This document shows, piece by piece, positions 21,720 through 33,444 of a DNA stretch of 64,000 nucleotides; position 1 is the stretch's first letter; each line of letters opens with the position of its first letter. A program made the translations under genes and the position numbers. This DNA comes from Muraenolepis orangiensis (taxonomy: Eukaryota > Chordata > Actinopteri > Gadiformes > Muraenolepididae), in contig CM051019.1 of assembly GCA_027704905.1 (NCBI GenBank), positions 23,203,199 through 23,267,198 on the forward strand, given 5' to 3'. The notes below the pieces were generated by a model. It saw only the letters and a list, made by a program, of their open reading frames with translations. It did not search any database and was not told the origin of the DNA.

Positions 21720-22952
21720 GTGCCGGTTCCGAAGAAGGCACGTCCCAGCACCTCTAACGACTACAGACCGGTGGCGCTGACGTCCCACGTGTCGAAGTCC
21801 TTTGAGAGGCTGGTCCTGTCGCTTCTTCGGCCCCTGGTCAGATCATCGCTGGACCCTCTTCAGTTTGCCTACCAGCCGAAACTGGGAGTGGAGGACGCCA
21901 TCATCTTCCTGCTTCATCGTGCCTACGCCCACTTGGACAGACCCGGGAGCACTGTGAGAATCATGTTTTTCAACTTCTCCAGTGCGTTCAACACCATCCG
22001 GCCTGCCCTGCTGGGGAGTAAGCTGACGGTGATGAAGGTGGACTCTTCCCTGGTTTCCTGGATTACAGACTATTTGACGGGTCATCCACAGTTTGTCAGA
22101 CTGCAGGACTGTGTGTCTGACACTGTGGTCAGCAGCACTGGTGCTCCACAGGGAACGGTTCTTTCCCCATTCCTGTTCACCCTTTACACCTCAGACTTCC
22201 AGTACAACTCAGAGTCCTGCCATCTGCAGAAGTTCTCGGACGACTCTGCAGTTGTTGGTTGTGTCAGCGAGGGAAACGATGAGGAGTACAGGCGCGTCGT
22301 GGACTCCTTCGTTGAGTGGTGTGAGCTGAACCACATGCAGCTCAACACAGACAAGATGAATGAGATGGTGGTGGACTTCCGCAGGAGGAAATCTACCCCC
22401 ACACCCATTTCCATCAAGGATGTGTCCGCAGAAGTTGTTCAGGAATATAAATACCTGGGAGTTCACCTGGACAACAAACTGGTCTGGGCCAAGAACTCTG
22501 AGGCTGTGTACAAGAAGGGCCAGAGGCGTCTCTACTTCCTGCGGAGGCTCCGGTCCTTCAACGTTTGTAACACGATGCTGAAGATGTTCTACCAGTCGGT
22601 GGTAGCCAGTGCCATCTTCTCCGGTGTCGTGTGCTGGGGAAGCAGGTTGAGATCAGCAGACGCCAACAAGATCAGCAGGATCGTCAGGAAGGCTGGCGCT
22701 GTCCTGGGGGTCCAGCTGGACTCCTTGTTGGTGGTGTCTGAGAGCAGGATGCTGCGCAAGCTGCGTAGTATCCTTGACAACAACTCTCACCCTCTCCATC
22801 AGGTGTTGACCTCATACAGAAGCACCTCAGCAACAGACTCATTCCACCCAGGTGCACCACAGAACGCCACAGGAAGTCCTTTCTTCCTGTGGCCATCAGT
22901 CTCTATAATTCATCTACCTCGGGTCGTGAGAGGGACAGTGGAGACTCAGTGA
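21720..22952 (+). pseudogene. LINE family A reverse transcriptase
   Basis: About 410 codons. RT blocks seen: NDYRPVALTSHVSKSFERLV, DPLQFAYQPKLGVEDAI, motif A region reading FFNFSSAFNT, motif B STGAPQGTVLSPFLFTLYTS and motif C FSDDSAVVG. Motif A has Asn where the first catalytic Asp is expected, while family B here has LFVDYSSAFNT with the Asp. A C-terminal frameshift near 22,830 replaces the ending seen in the 7.4-8.05 kb copy. The RT is therefore inactive by more than one lesion. Confidence 0.9.
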
Positions 22953-23559
22953 CCTGAGGCCAACGTTATAATTATTTTTTGGTCAACGCACTGTAAATCC
23001 TTTCACTGTAATTTTGCACTGTAAATTCAATTTCACTTTTCACTTTTCACATGTCACTTTTTCAGTATTCATTCACTTTTCAGTTATTTATTAGTATTTT
23101 ATTAGTATTTTATTACAGCCAATTTGCACTATACGTATTGTTGTGTATTGTATATACCTACGTATTACTGTAATAATACTGTAAATTGTGCAATTCATCT
23201 ATCAATACATTTAGAGTTAATTTAGTTATATTTAGTTTATGCTAGTTTTGTTTAGTTAGTTTGTTGTTATTTAGTTTTTAGTTTTTAGGTATTAGTATAT
23301 TTTGTTTGCATTTATTCCCCCTGTTTCAACTGTTGCACCATAATTTCCCTCGGGATGAATAAAGTTATCTTGAATCTTGAATCTTGAATCTTGAAGCCAA
23401 GTCCCAAGAGACTGGGATACTGCTGCCCCAGCTGGTCTATTGGACAGAACATCCCAGGCTGCAGACCACAATGACAACTTAGTGCTGTCCTGTCCTGATG
23501 GTTTTTTTTTCATTTTGCTTTGGTGTTCCTAGAAAATCAAATGAATCTCACTTCCAGTG

Positions 23560-24478
23560 GTATTCTCTTCCGTGCATCGAGGAGATCTTAAAGACCAGAT
23601 GTCTAAATAAGGTCACCTCCATCACTAAGAACCACAACCACTCAGGGCACCATCTCTTCTCCCCCCTACGGTCCGGTCACCAATTACGCAGCATCCGTAC
23701 AAGGACTACCAGGTTCAAGGATAGTTTTTATTCCCATGCAGTTACCTACTGAACTGCTAGGAGTGCTGCCACTATCATAACATGTCATTAACATTATCAT
23801 AACATGTCATTAACATTACACTATCATAACATGTCATTAACATTACACTATCATAACATGTCATTAACATTACACTGTCGTAACATGTCATTAACATTAC
23901 ACTATCATAACATGTCATTAACATTACACTATCATAACATGTCATTAACATTACACTATCATAACATGTCATTAACATTACACTATCATAACATGTCATT
24001 AACATTACTCTATCATAACATGTCATTAACATTACACTATCATAACATGTCATTAACATTACACTATCATAACATGTCATTAACATTACACTATCATAAC
24101 ATGTCATTAACATTACACTATCATAACATGTCATTAACATTACACTATAATAACACTATCATAACATTGTCATTAATATTACACTGTCATACTTTGCTGA
24201 ACTTTCTGGACTCATCACAGTTACTGCACTGTACTGCACTGGATTCATGATGCTGCTGCACTACTGTCACTTTAAAATGCTTTTTAAATGTTTTTTGGAA
24301 CAATATATATATGTATATATCAGTCACTTTAATGTTATTTTTATTGTGATTGTTATTGTGTACAGTATTTTTATAGTATAGGGTTTTTGATAATTCATAC
24401 TGCGGGTTGGAATGGGGAGTAATCATTCCATTGTACTTGTTGCAAATGGAAAATAAAAAATCTTGAATCTTGATCCAT
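23560..24478 (+). mobile_element. LINE family C 3' part with internal 27-bp array
   Basis: Coding C-terminus to a stop near 23,752 (ITKNHNHSGHHLFSPLRSG, then RTRTTRFKDSFYSHAVTY), then an AT-rich 3' UTR. The UTR contains the 27-bp array (23,770-24,150), the block TTTCTGGACTCATCACAGTT, and a tail CATTGTACTTGTTGCAAATG with AAAATCTTGAATCTTGA. The coding end resembles CR1/Rex1-like LINE C-termini. It is 5'-truncated. Confidence 0.8.
23770..24150. repeat. 27-bp tandem repeat, about 13-14 copies
   Basis: Same 27-bp unit as at 13,436. Individual units carry single-base differences (ACTGTCG, ACTCTATC). Confidence 0.95.
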
Positions 24479-25160
24479 CCTGTCCCTGGATAGTTGAGTC
24501 GAGTCATTTAACCGCAAGCGATGGCTTTATATAGTCAACCATATTCCAACATGTGATTTCTCCTCCTGGTCGGAACGTGTCTGAACGCATTTTATTCTAG
24601 GAAAAGTTCACGTATACCTGGCTCAATATGTGCATTATTTCCAGTTCCAAAAGTATTATAGGTGCATTCAACCCATTCATTGTGTTTTTGGGGTTGGCTT
24701 CATATCAGCAGCAGGCGGAGACCCCTTTGAACAGACCAGACCAGCGTTAGTTAACTTAGTTCACAACAGTGAAGTTGTAATGAGCATTCTCTCCGGTCCA
24801 AAGGAACTGTTCTATCAGGGTAGCGCTCCAGGGTTCTGTTAAAACACACCCAACACCTCGGGGACCAAAGCACCCTTCATCAAACTACTGCCCGGAAATG
24901 GGAGACAGAATGACAGACCTGGACGACCTCAGATCCTCTCTGTCCATCTCTCTGGAAGACGGAAGCTGTATTCTAACAATGCACCACGATACCATTCATG
25001 AGATCATTTTCAGTATTTCCACGTTCCTTCCCTCCCTGCTTCTCCCTTTATCCATCACAAATTAGATTTCTGTCCAAATAAGCCTGTTTGAAATATTACA
25101 TTACAGTGATGCTTATGAGAGATTATTAGAGATTTGCAATGACAGTTCCAATGTGCTTCC
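24479..25160. other. unique sequence without recognised gene
   Basis: About 680 bp. No domain, splice structure or repeat was recognised. Confidence 0.35.
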
Positions 25161-25168
25161 AGACATGG

Positions 25169-25197
25169 ACACACACACACACGCACAGGCACGCAAG

Positions 25198-25235
<38 letters not shown>

Positions 25236-25367
25236 ACACACCACATACACGCACACACACAAACACTCACACACACACACACACACACACCACACACCAC
25301 ATACACACACACACACAAACACTCACACACACAAGCACGCATGCATGCACACACACAGACCACACAC

Positions 25368-25437
<70 letters not shown>

Positions 25438-25531
25438 TCACGCACACACACAGTCACGCAGGCACACACACAAACATACACAAGCACACATACACACACA
25501 GACCACACACACACACTAACCACACACACAC

Positions 25532-25567
<36 letters not shown>

Positions 25568-25590
25568 AAACACACACACACACGGGGGGG
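25169..25590. repeat. (CA)n-rich compound microsatellite
   Basis: CA runs broken by CCACACACCACATACACG, ACAAACACTC and similar interruptions. A block of about 67 bp is repeated at 25,232 and 25,299. Confidence 0.95.
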
Positions 25591-25847
25591 GCTAAGGGGG
25601 GGCTAATCTCCGGTTTGGAAGTCCTCCGGGCGCCCGGTGCAGCCTTCTGCACGGAGAACTTTTCTCATTTCCACCCAACGCTACAAAGCGCGGCTAACCG
25701 CTCGCTGGGGTGGTCGTTGTTTGCTGAAGCGCATTACAAGAAGCCAGTGTAAGAAGCGGCACACTGGACACAGACCTGCCATTACCTCCCCCCTTCCCCC
25801 CCCTAAACCCTCCTCCCCCCTCCTCCCTCCCCCCCCCCTCCCTCCAA

Positions 25848-26029
<182 letters not shown>

Positions 26030-26344
26030 CACAGCTATGAATATTCAAAGAGCTACACACGTTCCAGCGAATTAGCCACATCTTAGCACACTTGTCTTTT
26101 CACCTTGTTTTCACTGGCTGTGTGACTGTGGAGGTGTTCACCGTGGAGAGAGGTCTTCACTCCTCGCCCTGTCAAACCATATATCTTCAACCTTAAATTC
26201 AAGACCAATGCTCCGGGCTTGTTTCATGTGTGGGCCTGTACTGCCCTCATGTGGTTAGACGGTGCTAGTGCAGGAAGGCAGCGCCTAATACAGTAAAATA
26301 CCACAAAACTAAAACAACAAAGTTACAGTATTGTATTTCATTAT

Positions 26345-26515
26345 TTAGGCTATACATACAGAACCTAAATACAGGCCTAATACTAATGGAGTGTGTGTGT
26401 GGTGGCTTGTGAGGCTGCTTCAACCAGCCACCAGCCACACACACACTCCACAGTATACTACCAGGCCTATAAGGCTGTTCATACACAGCCTGAATACAGG
26501 CCTCATACTAGAGGG
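26345..26515. repeat. direct repeat enclosing a GGAGTGTGTGTG hairpin
   Basis: Two related copies (26,347-26,387 and 26,468-26,512), both with AATACAGGCCT(A/C)ATACTA, flank an inverted repeat. The hairpin arms are GGAGTGTGTGTGTGG at 26,388 and CCACACACACACTCC near 26,435-26,450. Confidence 0.6.
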
Positions 26516-26745
26516 CCCTCAGTAGAGCACATACCTCCACCACTCCCAATAAGTCTCCTGGAACCGGTTTAAGATCTGGATCTGCGCCAAAATCGAATCA
26601 ACTGTTCCTTGGCCCATGAGTAATCCAACCACCTGTTTGGTCCAATTTGGTACATAACTTTTTTGATTTTTCTTGCTAACAGACAAACAAACAAAAAGAC
26701 AAACGGAAGAAAACATAACCTCAGTTCCATCTTCCGTGTTCATTA
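26516..26745 (-). mobile_element. dispersed metazoan repeat (GGAGGTATGTGCTCTACTGAG type)
   Basis: The reverse complement runs from TTATGTTTTCTTCCGTTTGT through GGGCCAAGGAACAGTTGATT and GCGCAGATCCAGATC to GGTATGTGCTCTACTGAGGG. This is a widely dispersed repeat in fish. A short end of the same repeat is at 52,778-52,815. The transposon class was not determined. Confidence 0.6.
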
Positions 26746-27121
26746 ATGAATATTGAGGATGAATACATAATTTAAAAAACTAACGCCATCAACCATGCTG
26801 ATGTCAGTTGTGTGTGTGCTTCACTTCGACTGTTGAATGATCAAGTCAAGTCAAGTCAAGTCAAGTTTATTGTCACTTCACAGTTTACACAAGTATAAAG
26901 CAGTGATGTGAAAATCTTGTGTGCAATACCCGACGACAGACACAGTTATAAAATAAGATAAAAATAGATAAATATAGAATGAAAATAGAATAAAGGTAAA
27001 AATAAAAATTTAAAATTAAAATGCAATTTATAAAATGCAAAATATCAGCACAGAAAAGAGCAATATGTATATATAAATCAATTTAATAAAATATACATTG
27101 TTATATGCTATACGCCCTTGT

Positions 27122-28213
27122 TCAGCAGCCTGATGGCCTGACTGTGGAAGCTATCTCTAAGCCTATTTGTACGGCACTTGATACTGCGGTATCGCCTGCC
27201 TGACGGTAACAGTGAGTACAGTTCGTGGCTGGGGTGGGCAATGTCTTTATGATGCGTTTGGCCTTGGCCACGCACCGCTGATTGTAAATATCCAGGAGGG
27301 AGGGGAGCTCACCTCCAACGATATACTGGGCCGTCCGCACCACCCTTTGAAGCGCTCTGCGCTCGAGTGCAGTGCAGTTCCCGTACCAGGCGGTGATACA
27401 CCCTGTAAGAACACTCTCGATGGTGCCGTTATAGAATGTTCTCAGGATGCGGGGGCCCATGCTGAATTTCTTCAGACGCCTGAGGAAATACAGGCGTTGT
27501 TGGGCCCTTTTCACCACGTGTGTGGTGTGCGTGGACCATGTGAGGTCCTCGGAGATGTGCACGCCGAGGAACTTGAAGCTGCTGACCCTCTCTACTGCAA
27601 CGCCGTCGATGGAGATAGGGCTGTGCTCTCCCCTCTGCCTCCTGAAGTCCACGATCAGCTCCTTGGTCTTCTTGACGTTGAGGGCGAGGCTGTTCTCCTG
27701 GCACCACTGCTCCAGCGATCCGACCTCCTCCCTGTAGGCTGTCTCGTAGTCGCCGGCGATCAGGCCCATCACTGTCGTGTCGTCAGCAAACTTGACGATG
27801 ACGTTGGAGCTGTGCATAGCCATGCAGTCGTGGGTGTAGAGGGAGTAGAGGAGAGGGCTCAGCACGCATCCCTGGGGGGCTCCCGTGTTGAGGGTCAGTG
27901 GCTCTGATGTGGTGCTGCCCATCCTCACCACCTGGCGGCGGTCCGACAGGAGGTCCAGTATCCAGCTGCACGTGGATGGGGGTACGCCTAGACCTCTCAG
28001 CTTGGTGTCGAGCTTGGCAGGAACTATTGTGTTGAACGCTGAGCTGTAGTCCACAAACAGCATTCGCACATAACAGTTCTTTCCCTCCAGGTGGGAAAGG
28101 GCAGTGTGGAGGGCCATGGCAATTGCGTCGTCCGTGGATCTATTTTGACGATATGCAAATTGCCATGGGTCCAGCATGGCAGGTAACACGGAGCAAATAA
28201 AGTCCTTGACCAA
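27122..28213 (-). pseudogene. LINE family B reverse transcriptase
   Basis: About 363 codons with DPWQFAYRQNRSTDDAI, motif A LFVDYSSAFNTIV (Asp present), motif B GAPQGCVLSPLLYSLYTHD and motif C FADDTTVMG. All catalytic motifs are intact, but a frameshift near 27,240 destroys the last about 45 residues (KRIIKTLPTPATNC instead of the IIKDIAHPSHELYSLLPSG seen at 60.6 kb). Confidence 0.9.
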
Positions 28214-28760
28214 CCTCTCGAAGCATTTGCTAACGATCGAGGTGAGGGGCTACAAGTCTATAGTCATTCAGGCATGTTACCTTGGGTTGTTTAGGGACAG
28301 GCACGATGGTGGACATCTTGAAGACCGCGGGGACAACAGCCTGGGACAGGGAGAGGTTGAAGATGTCTGCAAAGACTCCTGCCAACTGGTCTGTGCATGC
28401 TCTGAGGACGCGGCCCGGGATGTCGTCGGGGCCTGCCGCCTTACGGATGTTCAGCCGCTTGAAGGTGCGGTGCACATCCGCCTCCGAGATGCGCAGCTGG
28501 CTGGTCTCCTCAGTCGGTGCTGGCTTCGGCGGGCTGCCGTTTACGTCGAACCGAGCAAAAAAAGTATTTAGCTCTCCTGGGAGGGAGGTAGAGGAGTTCT
28601 CTACACAACTGGTTCTCCCTCTGAAGTTCGTTATCGTCTGCAGCCCCTGCCACATACCCCTCACATCGTGGTTCTTGAATTTATCTTCCACTCTGTCCTT
28701 GTACTCCCGCTTGGCAGTGACGATGGTCTTACAGAGGTCGTAATTTGCAGTGCAGCTCCT
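28214..28760 (-). pseudogene. LINE family B RT N-terminal region
   Basis: Reads KNHDVRGMWQGLQTITNF, DVHRTFKRLNIRKAAGPDDI, PGRVLRACTDQLAGVFADIF and VPVPKQPKVTCLNDYRLVA, the RT-0/1 blocks. A frameshift near 28,240 separates it from the next RT block. Confidence 0.85.
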
Positions 28761-28775
28761 GATGGAGAAGCTCTC

Positions 28776-29174
28776 CCATCATAACCTGCTACATCATGGC
28801 CTCATAAGGTCAGTGCTAAGAGCACCAGAGCTGTGCTTCAACATTCAAGTGAATACAGGCTTTCTTTAGCAGCTTCTTCTTGTTATCCATTGTTGTGTCA
28901 TCGGTGTTTACTGAAAACTCCAATCCGAGAGGTGAACGAGAGGTCTGTGTTGCTGAGAACCACAGGGGAGGTGCTGCTTTCTTACGTTTGCCCAAAGAAG
29001 AAAGGATTCCTCTGGGACTTTCCCTGAAGACATCTTCAAACGTCTCTCCTCAAGTCCTGCCCCCAAGATCATCCCTGTGGCCTAGCAACCAATCAGGAGA
29101 GGAGAACGCTGACCCTCCCGTACTGGAGTTCAAGATGTACTGGGAATGGACAAATACCGTAGACTCTCTTTCCT
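28776..29174. other. unique sequence without recognised gene
   Basis: About 400 bp. An open plus-strand frame (28,880-29,176) has no known domain and no supported splice sites. Confidence 0.3.
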
Positions 29175-29179
29175 AAAAT

Positions 29180-29517
29180 TACTTTCGATGGGTGGCTGGA
29201 ATCTCCCTGAGGGATAGGGTGAGAAGCTCAGTCACTCGTGAGAGACTCGGAGTAGAGCCGCTGCTCCTTCGCGTAGAAAGGAGCCAGTTGAGGTGGTTCG
29301 GGCATCTAGTAAGGATGCTTCCTGGTCGCCTCCCGAGGGAGGTTTACCAGGCACATCCAACTGGGAAGAGACCATGGGGCAGACCGAGGTACAGGTGGGG
29401 TGATTACACACTGGCCTGGGAAGAGGGCCAGAGGGAAGTTTGGAGTCCCCTGCTGAAGCTGCTACCTCCGCGACCCGATTACGAATAAGTGGGAGAAGAT
29501 GGATGGATGGATGGACT
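29180..29517 (+). mobile_element. Rex3-like (RTE) LINE 3' end with GATG tail
   Basis: Coding C-terminus reads ISLRDRVRSSVTRERLGVEP, LLLRVERSQLRWFGHLVRM, a proline/arginine-rich block and LLKLLPPRPDYE followed by a stop at 29,486. The tail is (GGAT)n at 29,497-29,514. A very short 3' UTR made of GATG repeats is characteristic of Rex3. The element is 5'-truncated, and the segment YRWGDYTLAWEEG has lost some residues. Confidence 0.8.
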
Positions 29518-29689
29518 TTTGATATTTTTTCCAAAAACATTTTCGATCTTTTTTTGAAAATCATTCTGAACTGAAATGGGAGCGAGGTTTCCAATAGAGG
29601 ACAGGAATTGCAGGTGAAGACGAAAACCAAGATCGACTGCTTGATTATTGACAAAACATTGGCATGGGTCATTGGATGGTTCTCAGAGT

Positions 29690-29910
29690 CTGTTGTATCG
29701 CTAGCGTCAACCTGATCTGAGGAACCCCTGTAGAGAACTGCTGGAAGTCTTTAAACCTGCTAGTCCTTGCTGTAAGGATGCTGTGGAACTGGCAACAGGA
29801 CGGTAGGGGGGAGAAGAGATGGAGCCCAGGGTGGTTGCAGTCCTTAGTGATGAAGATGGCTTTCTTCCTACACCTGGTCCTAAAGATCTCCTCCATGCAT
29901 GGAAGTGCAT
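29690..29910 (-). pseudogene. LINE C-terminal fragment, family-C-like
   Basis: Minus-strand frame with MEEIFRTRCRKKAIFITKDC, NHPGLHLFSPLPS and TSRFKDFQQF, matching the 23.56-23.75 kb coding end. No tail or upstream RT remains. Confidence 0.7.
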
Positions 29911-31000
29911 TACCTACTGGCTACCTCTCCTACTGGACATAACAAGCTGTTGATGATCAAAGGATTTTGGAACTAAACCCAGATGTTTTAATTGAGATAT
30001 TGTAGCGAATCCCGTGGAGGAGCTTAAAGGAAGATACGACGAGGGGTGTTCGTTATCACTGCTCTGTGCCCCGTACATCGCTCAACCCCAGAGTCAGCAT
30101 TTGTTGGCCTCCCAGGCAACAACTCAGCATGACACGCAACCCCCCCGAACCGACACTCTAACCAACGGTGGCGAACACACACACACACACAAACACAATA
30201 ACTAAAACATAACACACACATTAATTAACCCACATATGTTCTGTAACCCCACAGAACAACAGAACAAAAGAGAACACAAGAGAACACAACCCTAAACCAA
30301 TATTACCCACAATCCCTAGTTCCCCCAGACTTAACTTGCGCGGCTATATGGTGGCCACGCCCACCCCGGGCGCTACATAGCCCCCTCTTAAGGGGTTTAG
30401 TCGTCCCCGACAACCCCATCATAATCCCACAAGTCCGCAGGCTGCCGACGGCATCATTCAGGCCGCCCAGGTCTCTGGAGAAGACCACACTGGTCGGGGC
30501 GTGGTGGGCCACCTTGGACCCCCTCCTCCACAACAAGAGGTCGGTACGGTGCAAGTCTGTCCCGATGCAGCACCATCCGACCTCGACCAGGCATGCCCAA
30601 CCTGTACACTGTGGCAGGGCCATCGGTGGCAAAATCTTGGACCTCCTGGTGACTGACGTCGAGGACTCCCCAGTGGCTGGTGTTGACGGCTCCCCGGCGG
30701 CTGGTCTCGTGGAACCCCTGGCGGATGACGTCTCGGACCCCCTGGTGGCTGGCATTGATGGCTCCCCGTCAAAAATGGCCTCCACTCACTCCGCCTCCTA
30801 TAGGGCCTCATCCATGGACCGTGGGGCAGCAAGAGTAGTTTCCTTTTAGAGTAGTTCACTAAAACACATTCTCTCCGTAGTCACCAAACGAGTATCGCCT
30901 GGATAACCGCGGACGTGAGGTAAGGAATCAATTTTCAATAATAACGCCTGGTAAGAATCTCACCTCTTCTTTCACATTGAAAACGGTGTGTTTCATTCAC
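29911..31000. other. GC-rich repeat-derived region, no confident gene
   Basis: 29,911-30,300 holds a short (CA)n. 30,300-30,850 is GC-rich with open frames on both strands; the minus frame contains repeated Pro/Gly/Ser-rich segments (for example STPATGESSTSVTRRSK). The wording GGTTTAGTCGTCCCCGACAA and the repeated CCCTGGTGGCTGG blocks suggest a degenerate mobile element. I could not assign the class. Confidence 0.3.
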
Positions 31001-31061
31001 TTCCTGCTTCCTCCTGTGACACAAAGGGGGATGATTGGCACTATTTGGACCTGGTGAACAG

Positions 31062-31143
31062 GTTGATAAGGGCCAGCGCATCTCACCACAGGAGATAATG
31101 AACCACCCTTTCTGCACGGGCGCCCGCCACAGCAGCTGTAGCC
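31062..31143 (+). other. exon-like segment, related to 32,468-32,652
   Basis: Frame VDKGQRISPQEIMNHPFCTG then ARHSSCSQ, followed by a consensus donor GTAAGTCTCTG. The ending and donor match the exon-like segment at 32.5 kb (GQRMLQDVMEHTFCITARH, donor GTAAGTCTCCTG), so the two are paralogous. The acceptor (GGTGAACAG) is weak. Function unknown. Confidence 0.35.
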
Positions 31144-31751
31144 AGTAAGTCTCTGAGAGAAGAGTTATTTACATTTATCACTTTAGTTCCACAATGACCA
31201 ATGAAATGGAAATCGATAAAACCAACATCTGCTGCCAGGAAGGTCTTTTTCTTTTGGTTCATCATCTTCCTCTAGCTACTGCTGTGTTTTAAAGAGAAGA
31301 CGGGTGAACTGTACATTCACCACACCTGCTACTAAATCCCCTCCTTGTCAGAGAGACACCTCCCCAAAAGTGCAATGGGAATGACCTCAGTTCAGTCCAC
31401 AGCCTCTAAATATATTCAAGTGCTTCAAGGCCATTATGAGACAGAATTCAGAATACATGTTCAGTTATGCAATCTCACATACTCGGATGTGAGATTGAAC
31501 CCAAATGCAGAGATCAAACTCAGGGTAGGTTTGAAGGGAAGCTTGACTTGATGAAAACAAGGGACCAACAAATCTGGGCAGCAACTAGGGAACATAAAAT
31601 AGAACACAGATGAACAGAGTAACAGAGTAACTTATTAACGCAGATGACAAACAACATCACAAAAACAGGTAGTGAGTGGGATTGTGGCAGGGCTGTTACG
31701 ATACATATATCGATTACCCGTGGCACTCATCGCTGATTGGTTTTCTTCCAG

Positions 31752-31865
31752 ACGCCTGCCACTCTGCAGAGAGAATGGACCCGTCCAAACAGAAGGGACA
31801 GTACCCAGAGACCTGACCCTAAACAGCATAGCGGAGTATGTGGGGCTGAAGGACAGTGGAAACAG
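31752..31865 (+). other. exon-like segment 1 of a tandem exon-intron duplication
   Basis: Preceded by a strong acceptor TTTTCTTCCAG and followed by GTAGGTG. The frame (phase 2 to 2) reads NGPVQTEGTVPRDLTLNSIA and EYVGLKDSGNR. The following intron-like sequence is duplicated after the next segment. The protein family was not recognised. Confidence 0.45.
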
Positions 31866-31949
31866 GTAGGTGTCATCTGGTACAATCTCCCTACAACTGC
31901 TACCTTCATCAACCTATGATGTGTGATATTCAACAAGCTGTCTTTCCAG

Positions 31950-32031
31950 GTGGACCTGCACATTCTCTGATGGGAGACCTTTCCCTGAGCAGCGTAGGGA
32001 AGTGTGTGGAGCTGAACACCAACATCCACAG
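31950..32031 (+). other. exon-like segment 2 of the tandem duplication
   Basis: Acceptor TGTCTTTCCAG, donor GTAGGAG. The frame aligned with segment 1 reads GDLSLSSVGKCVELNTNIHR. The downstream intronic sequence repeats that after segment 1 (AATCTCCCT, CAACTTCATCAAC, TTCAA-AAGCTGTC). The incoming phase does not match segment 1, so a continuous transcript is not demonstrated. Confidence 0.4.
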
Positions 32032-32467
32032 GTAGGAGTCATGTTGGATAATCTCCCTCCAACTTCATCAACATATGACGTGTGCTATTCAAGAAGCTGT
32101 CACACACTGCAAGTGTGTGTTTCGTTGTGCAAGTATGACTTTGTGTGTGTGTGTATGATTTTTCAGCACTTCAGTGATGGTTACACCATCAGAAGCGCTG
32201 AGACCAGTAGCAGACATCCAGCCAGGTCTGTCAGAACTCTTATACCCTTGTCTTTGTTTATTCAGTCCTTATGTGGGACTGCCATCCATGTTTGCCATCC
32301 ATTGATGTATTTCCTCCTGGTTGTCCGAAGTAGCAGTGAAAAGAAGAAAGGTGAGGAGCTTCTTTGTGAAGCTGCTGAAGACCCTGTGCTGCTGCTGCTG
32401 CTCCCCCACCGACCATGACCAGTGATGAAGCATCTGGGGCTTCATCACTGGTTATGGACTGATGCAG

Positions 32468-32652
32468 AAGGGAACTTCCGGACGGCGTCTGATCCCCAAA
32501 GGACGGATCCAAACAGAGGGGAAAGATTCCAAAGACCTGTGTGGCCTAACTGGGCGGCCGTACCTGGGCCAGAGGATGCTGCAGGATGTGATGGAACACA
32601 CCTTCTGCATCACTGCTCGCCATGGCAACGCTGGCCACAGCAGCACTAGCCA
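32468..32652 (+). other. exon-like segment 3
   Basis: Acceptor ATGGACTGATGCAG and donor GTAAGTCTCC. The frame reads GRIQTEGKDSKDLCGLTGRP, then YLGQRMLQDVMEHTFCITA and RHGNAGHSSTS. It shares the IQTEG..(S/P)(K/R)DL block with segment 1 and the C-terminal half with 31,062-31,143. It therefore looks like a composite of the duplicated modules. It may belong to an unrecognised gene or a duplicated pseudogene. Confidence 0.4.
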
Positions 32653-33440
32653 GTAAGTCTCCTGTGAAATACTTGACTATACCCTTTTATACAATGGTGA
32701 TACACTGTAAGCCTCACTGGTTAAAGTGAGTCTTCACAAAAACAAGGTATTAGTGAGAAAGTAATGCCGAGTTCACAATACACGATTTTAAGCCCAATTT
32801 TAAAGATTTGTCCGCAGCAAATTTGTTCCAAATCCAAAAAGCTTGAGGACGTCTAGCCGAGTGCCCGATGAATGTCTGGGCCTGTCGGTGACTCCACATC
32901 CTATAGTTTTTAAAGGCAGGTAGTGATGCGGCCAGGTAATAAATGCACCAGTGAGCTACAGCCAATGAGAGACCAAGAAGGGTCTTGTAGTGTAACGCCA
33001 CAAATACTCAGCGAGTTGTGTCGTGTGAACTGACAAGCGATGGTCAGACGACTTTGTAAATGGTGTAGTCTGTGGAGGGCATTAGTATCCCAGTGTGGTG
33101 GCATCCTCACCGTGCTGCCCTGCCCTCACTGTGCTCCTGATGAAGTCCACTAGATGGCGCTCACACATAGATGTGAAGGAGGCTGCAACCTGTTGGAGCT
33201 CTAGATTGGCATATTATTCAGAACAATGCATGAAATAATTGCATGTAATAATAATAAGATACATTACACTGATAATTATGTAACACTCAATAGTACTTGC
33301 ATTTAAATAAAGTTTTTAAAATAGATATATGCATTTTCATGTTATGACTGTTCAGCTGTCTCCGGCCAAGGGGACTAATTTAGTCACATGTGGTCTAAAT
33401 ATGGATTGAATAAAAGTTGTCCTGTACTCATTGTGCTGGG
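32653..33440. other. AT-rich sequence without recognised gene
   Basis: About 790 bp. No supported coding or mobile-element feature. Confidence 0.35.
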
Positions 33441-33444
33441 TAAT

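Larger units (their letters stand above)
19029..23396 (+). mobile_element. near full-length LINE family A (APE-type non-LTR), split by a nested LINE
   Basis: Contains a GC-rich 5' UTR, an ORF start at 19,230, an apurinic-like endonuclease region, a reverse transcriptase region, and an AT-rich 3' UTR ending in GAATAAAGTTATCTTGAATC with TCTTGAA repeats to about 23,396. Protein blocks place it among the CR1/L2/Rex1-like (Jockey-superfamily) elements common in fish. The clade is inferred from remembered motifs, not alignment. A second LINE is inserted at 19,305-20,511. The coding part has several frameshifts, so the element is inactive. The same 3' tail appears in reverse at 41,730-41,785. Confidence 0.85.
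26845..28775 (-). mobile_element. LINE family B copy, 5'-truncated
   Basis: Starts (in reverse) with a (GTCAA)n tail and a 3' UTR nearly identical to 19,305-19,570, then the RT and the RT N-terminal region. Upstream sequence still reads SCTANYDLCKTIVTAKREYK near 28,750 before a stop. No endonuclease remains. Confidence 0.9.

Noticed and set aside
29192..29488. Possible stand-alone host gene
   Set aside because: Its protein blocks and GATG tail identify a Rex3-like retrotransposon end.
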